From assembly GCF_000195635.1 (NCBI RefSeq), contig NZ_GL882631.1, positions 1 through 61,857 on the forward strand: a stretch of DNA of 61,857 nucleotides. The letters are read 5' to 3'. Position 1 is the stretch's first letter, and the number at the start of each line of letters is the position of its first letter. Under the pieces are notes generated by a model. That model saw only the letters and a program-made list of their open reading frames with translations, did no database searches and was not told the origin of the DNA. This DNA comes from Bacteroides fluxus YIT 12057. GTDB taxonomy: Bacteria; Bacteroidota; Bacteroidia; Bacteroidales; Bacteroidaceae. The position numbers and the translations under genes were made by a program. This document shows, one piece after another, positions 35,458 through 45,284 of the stretch.

Positions 35458-38400
35458 TTAGAAAGTTACGTTCAACCCCATAGTAAAACGTCTTACGCTA
35501 GGATAAGAGTTACCGGAACTTGCCTTACCATTGTACGAAGAAGAGAACAGCACCTCAGGGTCAATGCCCGAAAACTTAGTAACAGTAAAGAGATTCTCAC
35601 CTCCCAAACTAATTCTTGCACTCTTCAAACTTAACGGTTTGATCCACTGTTCTGGCAAACTATACGAAACAGAAAGAGACTTCAACTTAAAATAGTCTCC
35701 ATTCTCCAAATAACGGGTAGATTCGCCGTCGGCACTATTATTACCTCCGGCAATCAATTGTGGATGAGTAGCCCGGTCACCCGGTTTCTGCCAACGGTTC
35801 CATCCGTCCGCCAACTTCATTGGCGGTTGAGAAGTACGGCCTGCATCACGATCGAGTGCTGCAGCACGGGCACTATTGTAAATCTTGGCTCCGGTACTGA
35901 AAGTAAAATTGGCGTTCACTGAAAGACCTTTCCAAGAGAAATTAGTACCAATGGCACCATTCACTTTAGGAATAGGAACGGCATCCAACAATTGACGGGT
36001 AGCTTTATTGTAATCACCCGTTACTGTTCTGTCACCTGTTTCCTTATCTACCACGAACCATAAAGGACGTCCGGTCATAGGATCCACACCTGCCCATTCA
36101 CGCATGTACCAATTCATGTAAGGATAACCTTCGGCCGTAGCTTGCGTATAAAGCTCATCACCGCTTGGCATTTTGGTGATTTCATTCTTGTTATACCCCA
36201 TATTGAAAGTCATATCCCAATAAATGTCCTTCGTCTTGATAAGTTCGGGAGTAACGGTAAGTTCAAATCCCTTGTTGACCATACTGCCGTCATTGGCTGT
36301 CTGACGGTTATAACCGCTCACAGCGGGTAAATGACGCAAATAAATCAAATTCTTGGCTTTACGGTAATAGCCGTCCACAGTGATGCTGACACGATCGAAC
36401 AGACGCATGTCCACACCATAATCCAAACTGGCAGTCTCCTCCCAAGAGAGATTAGGGTTACCGGCATAATTGGAGAAAAAAGCAATCTCATTGGCATACT
36501 GTTGGGTGATGTCCAGTTTAGTGGTCCACTCATAAGCGCCACCCGGTTCGTTACCGGAAATACCATAAGAGAAACGTGGCTTAAATTCGTCAATGAAAGT
36601 GAGTTCTTCCATAAAAGCTTCCTTGTGAAGATTCCATCCCCCACCTACTGACCAGAATGTCCCCCAACGCTTGTTGGTACCGAAACGCGAGGAACCGTCA
36701 CGACGAACCATCACCTGAAGCAAGTACTTACTATCATAAGTATAGTTGGCATTGAAATACACGGCGGCATTCTTGCGCTCGGATTTGGAACCTCCGGCAG
36801 TTTGGTCACCCGCACCGGCACCGATTACTTCCGCTCCGGAATAAATGTTTTTAGCTTGTCCCCAATTGCTGAAATAACGAGATTCATCATAATCATAGCC
36901 CAAGTAAGCATCCACCTCATGAATGTCAGCGAAAATGCGAGTCAAGTGTAGCATCTGGCTTAAATAAAGGTGACGGCTGTTAGAGTTGCCATTATATACT
37001 TTACCATGGTCAGCCTCTTGCCCGTGGTCTTTCGGATCGGTATATTGCTCATTATAACTATTGATAAAACTTACCTGATTATTGGACTCATACTTCAAAA
37101 AATCAAGTAATTTGTAGTGGAATCCTAAATTGATATTCATGGAATTATTACGATTTTTGCTCCAATGACGCTGGTAATAATTCATATAATTGTAACCGCC
37201 ATCAGAATACCAATAGTCACGGGGATCGGCAGTAGCAGCATCCTCCTTGGAGGGTAATCCTTCCTGGCCGGTCTTCAACTCTCCCTTTGAGTTATACGGA
37301 GAATCCCATGGTGTATAGCTGGCATAGCTCAAAGATTGTTGCTGGTCAAAAGTCTCCTTGTAGCTCAACGCGAGACTCGCTTTCAAGGTCAAACGGTTGT
37401 TTACAACATAATCCGTATTGGTACGTAACGTTACGCGGTCATAGTCGTATCCCTTAATGGCACCGTCCTCCGTATAGTAATCGGCAGATATATAGGAACG
37501 AATCTTATCATTACCATATTTGTAAGACACATTATAATTTTGGGTAGTAGCTACTTGAGTAGCTTCTTCCCACCAGTCAAAATTTTGATTGCGCAAATAA
37601 GGTTGGAACCAATGCTGCTCTTCCAGTGTACCGGCATTCGTAAAAGCTTCATACAAATAATCATAGTATTCTGCACCGTTCATCATACGGAGATTACCAC
37701 GTTGTAATTCAGAAAGGCCGAACTTTGCACCGGCCTCAAACTGAGAAGTTCCACTCTTGGCACGTTTAGTTGTCACCTGAATCACACCATTGGCACCACG
37801 CGAACCATAAAGGGCAGTAGCCGACCCGTCTTTTAATACAGAGATGGCCTCAATATCATTAGGATTCAGTTCTGCACCGGATGCGCCTACCACACCATCA
37901 ATGACCCATAGAGGGGACTGGTTACCACGTATAGAACCTATTCCACGCACACGAATACTGACCTCAGAACCCGGTTTGCCGGAAGTTGGAGTCACTACCA
38001 CACCTGCCACTTTACCCTGCAGCATACCTGACACATCCGGAGTAGTCACATCTTTCAGTTTGTCGGCCTTCACCGAACCGATAGCCCCGGTGATGGAACT
38101 TTTCTTCACAGTGGTATAACCCACTACCACCACTTCATCCAATACCTCGGTATCAGGTACCAGATTAATAACAACTGCTTTGTCTGCAACAGCGACAAAT
38201 TCATAGTTCTTGTAACCAATAAAGGATACTACCATAGTAACCCCTTTGGGCACATTCAGTGTAAAATTACCGTCCAAATCAGTCACTGTACCCAGGCTAC
38301 TGTTGCCTTTCACTATAATATTAACACCCGGAACAGTCTGCCCAGTCTCATCCAATACTTGTCCTTTTACAGTGATATTGGAAGTTTGTTCGGAAGATGC

Positions 38401-38781
38401 CGTCTGTTCATCCTCTGTAGCAGGTGAAAGAATAATATGCGAACCTTCCATTTTATATCCAACCTTTCCATCGAATAATTCCCTCAAAACTTTCGATACC
38501 GGCTGCTCTTTTGCCTTGACAGATACACGTTGCTTCACATTCACAACATCAGAATACATAAACAGATAATCTGTCTGATTTTCTATCTCATTCAAGATTT
38601 CCTCCAAAGGTGCATTCGATTTTTTAATAGATACTCTTGCATTTTGAGAGTTGACGGTACTTGCCACCATGCTCAATGAACAAAAGCATAGCAAGAAAAC
38701 TGTAACTTTCATAATTCTAAATATTTGATTAATTGGTGGATTTTCCCCGTATGGCAAATCCACATGTGATTTTTTTTTCAT
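35458..38781 (-). CDS. SusC/RagA TonB-dependent transporter with STN domain
   Basis: This outer-membrane transporter imports a bound oligosaccharide with energy from TonB. I chose the ATG at 38781 (1107 residues), because MKKKSHVDLPYG followed by a hydrophobic stretch (VTVFLLCFCSLSMVAS) is usual for this type; the upstream reading frame overlaps the FecR end. An STN domain (about 50-115; NAPLEEILNEIENQTDYLF) signals to the FecR anti-sigma factor. A carboxypeptidase-like domain (GQVLDETGQTVPGVNIIV) follows, then the plug (EVVVVGYTTVKKSSITGAIG) and a barrel ending in VTF. SusD follows 27 nt downstream. Confidence 0.95.
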   Translation of the reverse strand: MKKKSHVDLPYGENPPINQIFRIMKVTVFLLCFCSLSMVASTVNSQNARVSIKKSNAPLEEILNEIENQTDYLFMYSDVVNVKQRVSVKAKEQPVSKVLRELFDGKVGYKMEGSHIILSPATEDEQTASSEQTSNITVKGQVLDETGQTVPGVNIIVKGNSSLGTVTDLDGNFTLNVPKGVTMVVSFIGYKNYEFVAVADKAVVINLVPDTEVLDEVVVVGYTTVKKSSITGAIGSVKADKLKDVTTPDVSGMLQGKVAGVVVTPTSGKPGSEVSIRVRGIGSIRGNQSPLWVIDGVVGASGAELNPNDIEAISVLKDGSATALYGSRGANGVIQVTTKRAKSGTSQFEAGAKFGLSELQRGNLRMMNGAEYYDYLYEAFTNAGTLEEQHWFQPYLRNQNFDWWEEATQVATTQNYNVSYKYGNDKIRSYISADYYTEDGAIKGYDYDRVTLRTNTDYVVNNRLTLKASLALSYKETFDQQQSLSYASYTPWDSPYNSKGELKTGQEGLPSKEDAATADPRDYWYSDGGYNYMNYYQRHWSKNRNNSMNINLGFHYKLLDFLKYESNNQVSFINSYNEQYTDPKDHGQEADHGKVYNGNSNSRHLYLSQMLHLTRIFADIHEVDAYLGYDYDESRYFSNWGQAKNIYSGAEVIGAGAGDQTAGGSKSERKNAAVYFNANYTYDSKYLLQVMVRRDGSSRFGTNKRWGTFWSVGGGWNLHKEAFMEELTFIDEFKPRFSYGISGNEPGGAYEWTTKLDITQQYANEIAFFSNYAGNPNLSWEETASLDYGVDMRLFDRVSITVDGYYRKAKNLIYLRHLPAVSGYNRQTANDGSMVNKGFELTVTPELIKTKDIYWDMTFNMGYNKNEITKMPSGDELYTQATAEGYPYMNWYMREWAGVDPMTGRPLWFVVDKETGDRTVTGDYNKATRQLLDAVPIPKVNGAIGTNFSWKGLSVNANFTFSTGAKIYNSARAAALDRDAGRTSQPPMKLADGWNRWQKPGDRATHPQLIAGGNNSADGESTRYLENGDYFKLKSLSVSYSLPEQWIKPLSLKSARISLGGENLFTVTKFSGIDPEVLFSSSYNGKASSGNSYPSVRRFTMGLNVTF

Positions 38782-38939
38782 ATCTTTGTTCTTAAGTTTG
38801 ATTGATATTTTTCTTTTTTGCAGAAAAGAAAGATGTTTTTCTTCTAACCGCCGATGAGCATTGCAGTGCTTGTCGGCTTTTTGTATCTCTAATAGTATTA
38901 TTCCATAGGCAATTACAAGATTAATAAAGTTAAACAATG

Positions 38940-39872
38940 TCATTTTTGTATTATGAATGTATTCTTTTCGTCATCTCTAAGATAAGAAAAGCGAACATCA
39001 TGCTGAAGCACGCGCAGGGCATGTTCTATGCCATCCGACAGTCGAAACTTCACTGTCAGTTGAGGATTCTTGATATTGCGGTCAGTAATGCTAATGTTTA
39101 CACCATAGTATTTTTTAAGTCCTTCAATAATCTCGGTGAAATGTTTGCTCTTAAAACATATCAATCCTTCACGCCAGCGATAAACATCCAAATCCGTAAT
39201 CTTCTCTACTGACATTCTTCCCTCTTTAACTACAACGCGCTGAAGAGGTAACAGGAATACGGACTTAGTCCCCGCATTGACCCTTACGCTTCCTTCCATC
39301 AGAGCTGTTTCAAAAGAGTTTTGACCGGAATAAGCCTCTACATAAAACTTTGTTCCCATTACTTCTACGTTCTCTTGTTGAGGAGTATATACCACAAAAG
39401 GCTTTTTCGTATTGTGTGCTACTTCAAAATAGACTTCTCCATCTACATGGACTTCACGTTTGTTCCTATCAAACGATACCGGATATTCTAATCGGGTATT
39501 GGAATTCAGCCAAACTTTAGTTCCATCAGGAAGGATTGCATTAGCCATTTGCCCATTCAATGTCGTAATCACAGTTTTTGAGTCTTGATTATCTGATTCT
39601 TGCATCCACAAAAAAGAAATTCCTATAGCAAACAAGAATATGGCAACTACCTTGATGGCTTCCCGTATAAATTTATGAGACAAGACATTACGATTATGGG
39701 TTTTTCCAGAAATCTCCAAGTTGTCGTTCAAAAGAAGTGCGTCGAAAAGTTTGCGCTCACGCAGAAACTCTTTCCAGTTTTCATCAGAAGCTTCTAAGTG
39801 TTTCCGTATTTCGTTTCCCTCCTTTGAGGTAGCGGTTCCGTAAAAAAAACGATATAGTGTTTCTCTGTTCAT
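38940..39872 (-). CDS. FecR-family anti-sigma factor
   Basis: This 310-residue membrane protein restrains the ECF sigma factor encoded upstream and is released when the SusC STN domain signals substrate. The cytoplasmic N-terminal part (about 1-75) precedes one membrane helix (VVAIFLFAIGISFLW, near 80-95). The FecR domain follows (GTKVWLNSNTRLEYPVSF, VDGEVYFEVAHNTKKPF), and the C-terminus resembles DUF4974 (KHFTEIIEGLKKYYGVNI). It ends 158 nt before the SusC start. It fits the sigma-FecR-SusC logic well. Confidence 0.93.
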   Translation of the reverse strand: MNRETLYRFFYGTATSKEGNEIRKHLEASDENWKEFLRERKLFDALLLNDNLEISGKTHNRNVLSHKFIREAIKVVAIFLFAIGISFLWMQESDNQDSKTVITTLNGQMANAILPDGTKVWLNSNTRLEYPVSFDRNKREVHVDGEVYFEVAHNTKKPFVVYTPQQENVEVMGTKFYVEAYSGQNSFETALMEGSVRVNAGTKSVFLLPLQRVVVKEGRMSVEKITDLDVYRWREGLICFKSKHFTEIIEGLKKYYGVNISITDRNIKNPQLTVKFRLSDGIEHALRVLQHDVRFSYLRDDEKNTFIIQK

Positions 39873-39962
39873 ATGCGAACCATTTTAGTATCTTTCACTT
39901 TAAAGACACGCTAATCTCATTCTCCCCTAGTGAAAAAAGAGATTATTTTCAAAAAAACACTT

Positions 39963-40529
39963 TTACTGAAATAAACGGTACAGGAAAGGAAAGAAAATAA
40001 GATAGTCTTTTAATGCTATACGAAGCTGCTTGGTGACCTTGGCTATATGGAATTCAACACCTTTGACGGTCATATCCATCAACTCGGAAATTTCTTTGTG
40101 AGACTTATTTTCATAACGGCTTAGCATAAAGATGCGGGCCGTAGTGGGTGATTGGTGGGAAAGTACTTTATTAATGATTTGCTGGATTTCTTTAGCAAAC
40201 AAATCTTCCGGGACGCAAGCTTCCAAAGTTGCAATACGGGTAGAAAGCTCCCATTCGGCATAATCACTCAGCGCCCTTCTTTCGTTAGCTACCAACTGAT
40301 GACGCAGATAGTTCAGAGCTTTGTTCTTGATGGAAGTGAGTATATAGGCAGGAATGTTATCCTCCTCCCTGAAAGAACTTCTCTTTTCCCAATATCCCAT
40401 GATAGCTTCCATAAAAATATCTTCAGCCACTGCTTCATCATGAAGATAAGTAGCAGCAAACCGAATGAACCGTTGGCGGTTTTCCATGAAGAAACGGTTG
40501 AATGAAGTTATATCAGTAGAAACGAGCAT
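39963..40529 (-). CDS. ECF RNA polymerase sigma factor
   Basis: This 188-residue sigma-70 factor probably drives the SusC/D operon once freed from FecR. Region 2 is FMENRQRFIRFAATYLHDEAVAEDIFMEAI. Region 4 is ARIFMLSRYENKSHKEISELMDMTVKGVEFHIAKVTKQLR. It lies 90 nt upstream of the FecR gene on the same strand, with a TATCTTTG box at 40558-40565. The start used places the two regions at normal distances. Confidence 0.94.
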   Translation of the reverse strand: MLVSTDITSFNRFFMENRQRFIRFAATYLHDEAVAEDIFMEAIMGYWEKRSSFREEDNIPAYILTSIKNKALNYLRHQLVANERRALSDYAEWELSTRIATLEACVPEDLFAKEIQQIINKVLSHQSPTTARIFMLSRYENKSHKEISELMDMTVKGVEFHIAKVTKQLRIALKDYLIFFPFLYRLFQ

Positions 40530-40557
40530 ATAACAATATATATTATTGACACCCCCG

Positions 40558-40565
40558 CAAAGATA
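40558..40565 (-). promoter_or_regulatory. -7 box of the ECF sigma gene
   Basis: On the minus strand this reads TATCTTTG (TAnnTTTG), 29 nt before the gene start. No clear -33 box is seen. Confidence 0.5.
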
Positions 40566-40646
40566 GCTTAATTTTTCAGAAAAAGACTTATGCGTTTCAC
40601 ATATATTACATGCTAAGACCGTTAAACCACGCTACGCTGCGAATTC

Positions 40647-40712
40647 TGTGCCACCGTGCAGGCACAAATGTGCCACCGCTATGGCACAACTATGCCATAA
40701 CGGTGGCACAAA
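40647..40712. repeat. Three 22-bp palindromic tandem units (TGCC...GGCA)
   Basis: Three units of exactly 22 bp lie at 40647-40668, 40669-40690 and 40691-40712. Each has the form TGTGCCA...TGGCACAAA with small changes. Each unit is itself a dyad (TGCC and GGCA). The array sits in the 253-nt gap between the sigma factor and PepSY-like genes. A related array is at 54379-54510. Confidence 0.8.
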
Positions 40713-40782
40713 ATCCAACCTTGCTACACGGCTGAGATTCATCTTGACACATCCACCGGTTCTGAGGAATGCATCTTTTGTC

Positions 40783-41628
40783 TTATAGAATCACTCCTTC
40801 CGCAGTCACCTTCACATGAACTTCTTCCTCGCCGCGTTCTGCCTCGACCCAATAATAGTCATTCTCCTTTGTTTCCACATAATCGGCGTCATCGATCACG
40901 TAATCGGGATACCGGGCCTGTACAGCTGCCGTCACTGCTCCGGGCAAGTCGGAAGTACGCACATCCCAAGAAGTGGAAACCCATGTACCGTCTGGTGTGA
41001 ACAGCAACTCCTTCGCTTTATTTTCATGAATGATATCCACTTCCGTCATCTCCTTTTCAACATCCATTTCCACGATACGGGCATCCGGGTAGTTTTCGTT
41101 GATAAAAGTCCTGACAGCCGCGGAAAGGTCAGAAGGAAGATAGCCTTCAGAGTTGTGCCCACCGTCCGTATCCGCTACCTCTTTGATGAATATGCCGCTC
41201 TCGCTATAGTACAAGTCCATTTCTTGCTTACCTTGTTCCACTTCGATTACATAAACAGTTTCCACGTCTTTACGCTCCAGCTTGTCTATATCATCCACAT
41301 GCCAAGAAGCATACCGGCCACTTTCAAAGGCCGATTTCACTACAGCGGGCAAAGCTGCCAGACCGGGAATATCGGTTTCGGTCATCTGCCATACGCCGTC
41401 CTTTGTAAACCAAGCTTCCTTCTCGTAATTATCTTCATAAAAATCGGCTACATAATATGTACCTTTTGTCTCCCATTCAATGCGTTGGGCATTGCCATGC
41501 TTCTCCGCCAATGCATTCTGCAGTTCGGCAGGAACAGAGATTCCGTCATTATCGTCGTCGTCACAACTCTGGAAAGCCAGCGTAAGCGCACCCAGTGCAA
41601 GTAGTAAAAAATACATTTTCAGTTTCAT
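40783..41628 (-). CDS. PepSY-like periplasmic lipoprotein
   Basis: This 281-residue protein has a lipoprotein signal (TLAFQSCDDDDND, Cys22). It contains repeated PepSY-like beta/alpha units, for example PAELQNALAEKHGNAQRIEW, SAVRTFINENYPDARIVEMD and GAVTAAVQARYPDYVIDDAD. Each unit holds aromatic-rich strands such as WFTKDGVWQMTETDIPG and LLFTPDGTWVSTSWDVR. Bacteroides genomes have many of these, and their role is not established. The gene is monocistronic here, divergent from metG. Confidence 0.82.
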   Translation of the reverse strand: MKLKMYFLLLALGALTLAFQSCDDDDNDGISVPAELQNALAEKHGNAQRIEWETKGTYYVADFYEDNYEKEAWFTKDGVWQMTETDIPGLAALPAVVKSAFESGRYASWHVDDIDKLERKDVETVYVIEVEQGKQEMDLYYSESGIFIKEVADTDGGHNSEGYLPSDLSAAVRTFINENYPDARIVEMDVEKEMTEVDIIHENKAKELLFTPDGTWVSTSWDVRTSDLPGAVTAAVQARYPDYVIDDADYVETKENDYYWVEAERGEEEVHVKVTAEGVIL

Positions 41629-41739
41629 AGTTTTTTGTTTTTACGTTTCTAATTCTCATTTATTCGTTTTCGCATGGCAAAGATGAATCCCAAATCTGGA
41701 AAGAATCTGGAAGAATATAAATATTTGGTAGAAAACCGC

Positions 41740-41747
41740 TATCTTTG
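41740..41747 (+). promoter_or_regulatory. -7 box of metG
   Basis: TATCTTTG fits TAnnTTTG and lies 44 nt before the metG start. A TTTG at 41724-41727 is too close to be a standard -33 box. Confidence 0.45.
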
Positions 41748-41791
41748 CAGCTTATAAAAGCGTTCATAACAAAAGAGATACATATTATACA

Positions 41792-43834
41792 ATGGAAAAG
41801 AAATTCAAACGTACCACCGTAACTTCGGCATTGCCGTATGCAAACGGGCCTGTCCATATCGGACATCTCGCAGGAGTTTATGTGCCTGCAGATATTTATG
41901 TCCGTTATCTCAGACTGAAAAAAGAAGACGTAATCTTTATCGGAGGCTCCGACGAGCACGGGGTGCCCATCACGATCCGTGCCAAAAAAGAGGGCATCAC
42001 TCCGCAAGATGTAGTGGACCGCTATCATACCCTTATCAAAAAGTCTTTCGAGGATTTCGGCATCTCATTCGACGTATATAGCCGTACTACTTCCGAGACC
42101 CACCATGAGACGGCTTCCGATTTCTTCCGCAAGTTATATGATAAAGGTGAGTTCATTGAAAAAACCAGCATGCAATATTATGACGAGGAAGCCAAGACCT
42201 TCCTTGCCGACCGTTACATCACCGGCGAATGCCCTCATTGCCACGCAGAAGGGGCTTACGGTGACCAGTGCGAAAAATGCGGTACCAGCCTCAGCCCTAC
42301 AGACCTGATCAACCCGAAGAGCGCCATCAGTGGAAGCCAGCCCGTCATGCGCGAAACCAAGCATTGGTATCTGCCACTCGACAAGCACGAAGAATGGTTG
42401 CGCCAGTGGATTCTGGAAGACCATAAGGAATGGCGTCCCAACGTGTACGGCCAATGCAAAAGCTGGCTCGACATGGGGTTGCAGCCGCGTGCCGTAAGCC
42501 GTGACCTTGACTGGGGCATTCCCGTGCCGGTAGAAGGCGCCGAAGGCAAGGTACTCTATGTATGGTTCGATGCTCCTATCGGTTACATCAGCAACACGAA
42601 AGAATTATTGCCCGACTCCTGGGAGAAATGGTGGAAGGACCCCGAGACACGCCTGGTTCACTTCATCGGCAAGGACAATATCGTATTCCACTGCATCGTA
42701 TTCCCCGCCATGCTGAAAGCGGAAGGCAGTTTCATCTTGCCCGACAATGTGCCGAGCAACGAGTTCCTGAACCTGGAAGGTGACAAAATTTCCACCTCAC
42801 GCAACTGGGCAGTGTGGCTGCACGAGTATTTGGCCGATTTTCCCGGAAAGCAAGATGTACTCCGCTATGTGCTGACCGCCAACGCTCCCGAGACCAAAGA
42901 CAATGACTTTACCTGGAAGGACTTCCAGGCACGCAACAACAACGAACTGGTTGCCGTATATGGAAACTTCGTGAACCGTGCCTTGCAGCTTACCAAAAAA
43001 TATTTCAACGGCGTGGTTCCTGCCGCAGGCGAACTGACCGACTATGACCGTGAAACGCTGAAAGAATTTGAAGATGTAAAAGCCGAGGTGGAAAAGTTGC
43101 TCGACGTATTCAAATTCCGCGATGCACAGAAAGAGGCCATGAACCTGGCCCGCATCGGAAACAAATACCTGGCGGACACCGAACCGTGGAAACTCGCCAA
43201 GACAGACATGGCACGTGTCTCTACCATACTGAACATCTCGTTGCAACTGGTTGCCAACCTTGCCATTGCCTTCGAACCTTTCCTCCCCTTCAGCAGTGAG
43301 AAGCTCCGCCGGATGCTGAACATGGAGAGTTTTGACTGGGCCGAACTTGGCCATACCGATTTACTTCCCGCAGGACACCAATTGGGTACTCCCGAACTCT
43401 TGTTCGAGAAACTGGAAGACGACGTGATCCAGGCACAAGTCGATAAGCTGCTGGCTACAAAGAAAGCCAATGAAGCCGCCAACTACAAAGCCAATCCCAT
43501 CAAGCCGACCATCTCTTTCGATGAATTCGAGAAGTTGGATATCCGCGTAGGTACCGTACTTGAATGCGAAGCCGTACCCAAGATGAAAAAGCTGCTGAAA
43601 TTCAAGATTGCCGACGGACTGGAGAACCGTACCATCGTAAGCGGCATTGCCGAACACTACAAACCGGAAGAACTGGTAGGCAAACAGGTGCTTTTCATTG
43701 CCAATCTTGCTCCGCGCCAATTCAAGAACGGACTGGTAAGTGAAGGCATGATACTTTCTGCCGAAAATCATGACGGATCCTTAGCCGTGACTTCTCTGTT
43801 GAAAGAGGTAAAGCCGGGCAGTGAGGTGAAATAA
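41792..43834 (+). CDS. metG: Methionyl-tRNA synthetase
   Basis: MetG charges tRNA-Met with methionine. The 680-residue protein has the HIGH motif in [14 protein letters not shown] and the zinc-binding knuckle [18 protein letters not shown]. Its KMSKS equivalent is [12 protein letters not shown], in which the middle residues differ as is usual in Bacteroidetes. An anticodon-binding helical domain precedes a C-terminal tRNA-binding (EMAP/Trbp111-type) domain (about 575-680; [20 protein letters not shown]). The flippase gene follows 4 nt later, so this housekeeping gene leads into the glycan locus. Confidence 0.97.
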   Translation: MEKKFKRTTVTSALPYANGPVHIGHLAGVYVPADIYVRYLRLKKEDVIFIGGSDEHGVPITIRAKKEGITPQDVVDRYHTLIKKSFEDFGISFDVYSRTTSETHHETASDFFRKLYDKGEFIEKTSMQYYDEEAKTFLADRYITGECPHCHAEGAYGDQCEKCGTSLSPTDLINPKSAISGSQPVMRETKHWYLPLDKHEEWLRQWILEDHKEWRPNVYGQCKSWLDMGLQPRAVSRDLDWGIPVPVEGAEGKVLYVWFDAPIGYISNTKELLPDSWEKWWKDPETRLVHFIGKDNIVFHCIVFPAMLKAEGSFILPDNVPSNEFLNLEGDKISTSRNWAVWLHEYLADFPGKQDVLRYVLTANAPETKDNDFTWKDFQARNNNELVAVYGNFVNRALQLTKKYFNGVVPAAGELTDYDRETLKEFEDVKAEVEKLLDVFKFRDAQKEAMNLARIGNKYLADTEPWKLAKTDMARVSTILNISLQLVANLAIAFEPFLPFSSEKLRRMLNMESFDWAELGHTDLLPAGHQLGTPELLFEKLEDDVIQAQVDKLLATKKANEAANYKANPIKPTISFDEFEKLDIRVGTVLECEAVPKMKKLLKFKIADGLENRTIVSGIAEHYKPEELVGKQVLFIANLAPRQFKNGLVSEGMILSAENHDGSLAVTSLLKEVKPGSEVK

Positions 43835-43838
43835 CAAG

Positions 43839-45284
43839 ATGAGCGAATCATCACTGAAAGAAAAAACAGCCAAAGGACTATTCTGGGGGGGATTCAGTAA
43901 CGGAGCGCAACAATTACTGAATCTCGCCTTCGGCATAGTGCTCGGGCGGTTGCTGGATGCTTCGGACTATGGAATGGTGGGCATGCTCACCATTTTCTCC
44001 GCCATAGCGTCTGCCTTGCAGGAAGGTGGTTTCGTATCGGCGCTGACCAACCGGAAGGAAGTTTGCCACAAAGACTACAATGCCGTATTCTGGTTCAGCA
44101 TGCTGTGCAGCATCATTATCTATATACTGCTTTTCCTTGCCGCACCGCTGATTGCCGGCTTTTACCAAACACCCGAACTGGTTCCGCTTTCCCGGTTCTC
44201 CTTTCTGGGCTTTGTCATAGCCAGCATGAGCATTGCACCGCGGGCATATCTGTTCAAGAACCTGAAGATCAAAGAAACCACCATCATTTCCATTTCCAGT
44301 CTGGGCATATCGGGTACAGTAGGTATCCTACTGGCTGCCAACGGTTTCGCATATTGGGGTATGGCCACACAATCCATTACATTCGTTACGGTCATGACCG
44401 TACTCAACTTTTACTTCTCCCGATGGAAGCCTAAACTTGAATTTGATTTCCGTCCTATCCGGGAAATGATAGGTTTCAGCAGCAAGCTGATCATCACGAA
44501 TATATTCAACATCATCAACAACAACCTGTTCTCCGTGCTGCTCGGAAAGTTCTATTCCGCCCGGGAGGTGGGTAACTTCGCCCAAGCCAACAAATGGAAC
44601 GGTATGGGGCATACATTGATCACGGGCATGATAAACGGAATCGCACAGCCGGTCTTTACCAGTGTCGCCGACGACAAGGCACGCCAACTGGCCATATTCC
44701 GCAAATTATTACGCTTTACAGCATTCATCTCTTTTCCGGCCATGCTGGGGTTAAGCCTGGTATCCAAGGAACTCATCGTCATTACCGTCGGGGCAAAATG
44801 GTTGCCCAGTGCTTATATTCTGCAACTCTTATGCATCTGGGGAGCATTTATCCCCATCATCAACTTGTTCTCAAACCTAATTATCAGCCGCGGACATTCT
44901 TCAGTATATATGTGGAATGCCATCTGCCTCAGTATCTTGCAGCTAACAGCCGTTTGTGCCATGTATCCTTACGGACTTGAATGGATGCTGCGCATTTTTG
45001 TCGCGATCAATATCGGCTGGCTGTTTGTATGGTTCGGATTTGTCAGAAGAGAGATAAACCTGAGGCTGTATGACATGCTGAAGGACCTCTCCCCTTACCT
45101 GCTGCTGTCCGCAGCCTTGGTAACCGGAACGCATTATGCCACCCGCCCCATTGAGAACCTTTATCTGGGCATGATTGCAAAAATCATACTGGTAGCCGGA
45201 CTATATGCCTTCATTTTATGGAGGCTGCAGTCTGTCATTTTCCGCGAAAGCATTGAATTTCTTCTAAAGAGAAAAAGAGCATGA
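43839..45284 (+). CDS. Polysaccharide flippase (MOP family, WzxC-like)
   Basis: This 481-residue membrane protein probably moves a lipid-linked glycan across the inner membrane. It starts KEKTAKGLFWGGFSNGAQQLLNLAFG, typical of the polysaccharide transport branch of the MOP superfamily. It has about 12-14 hydrophobic helices. The gene follows metG by 4 nt and overlaps the next glycosyltransferase start by 4 nt (ATGA), so it belongs to the glycan operon. Confidence 0.9.
   Translation: MSESSLKEKTAKGLFWGGFSNGAQQLLNLAFGIVLGRLLDASDYGMVGMLTIFSAIASALQEGGFVSALTNRKEVCHKDYNAVFWFSMLCSIIIYILLFLAAPLIAGFYQTPELVPLSRFSFLGFVIASMSIAPRAYLFKNLKIKETTIISISSLGISGTVGILLAANGFAYWGMATQSITFVTVMTVLNFYFSRWKPKLEFDFRPIREMIGFSSKLIITNIFNIINNNLFSVLLGKFYSAREVGNFAQANKWNGMGHTLITGMINGIAQPVFTSVADDKARQLAIFRKLLRFTAFISFPAMLGLSLVSKELIVITVGAKWLPSAYILQLLCIWGAFIPIINLFSNLIISRGHSSVYMWNAICLSILQLTAVCAMYPYGLEWMLRIFVAINIGWLFVWFGFVRREINLRLYDMLKDLSPYLLLSAALVTGTHYATRPIENLYLGMIAKIILVAGLYAFILWRLQSVIFRESIEFLLKRKRA

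Noticed and set aside
38782..38943. N-terminal extension of the SusC protein
   Set aside because: The extra 54 codons overlap the FecR end and lack a secretion signal; the ATG at 38781 gives a normal start.
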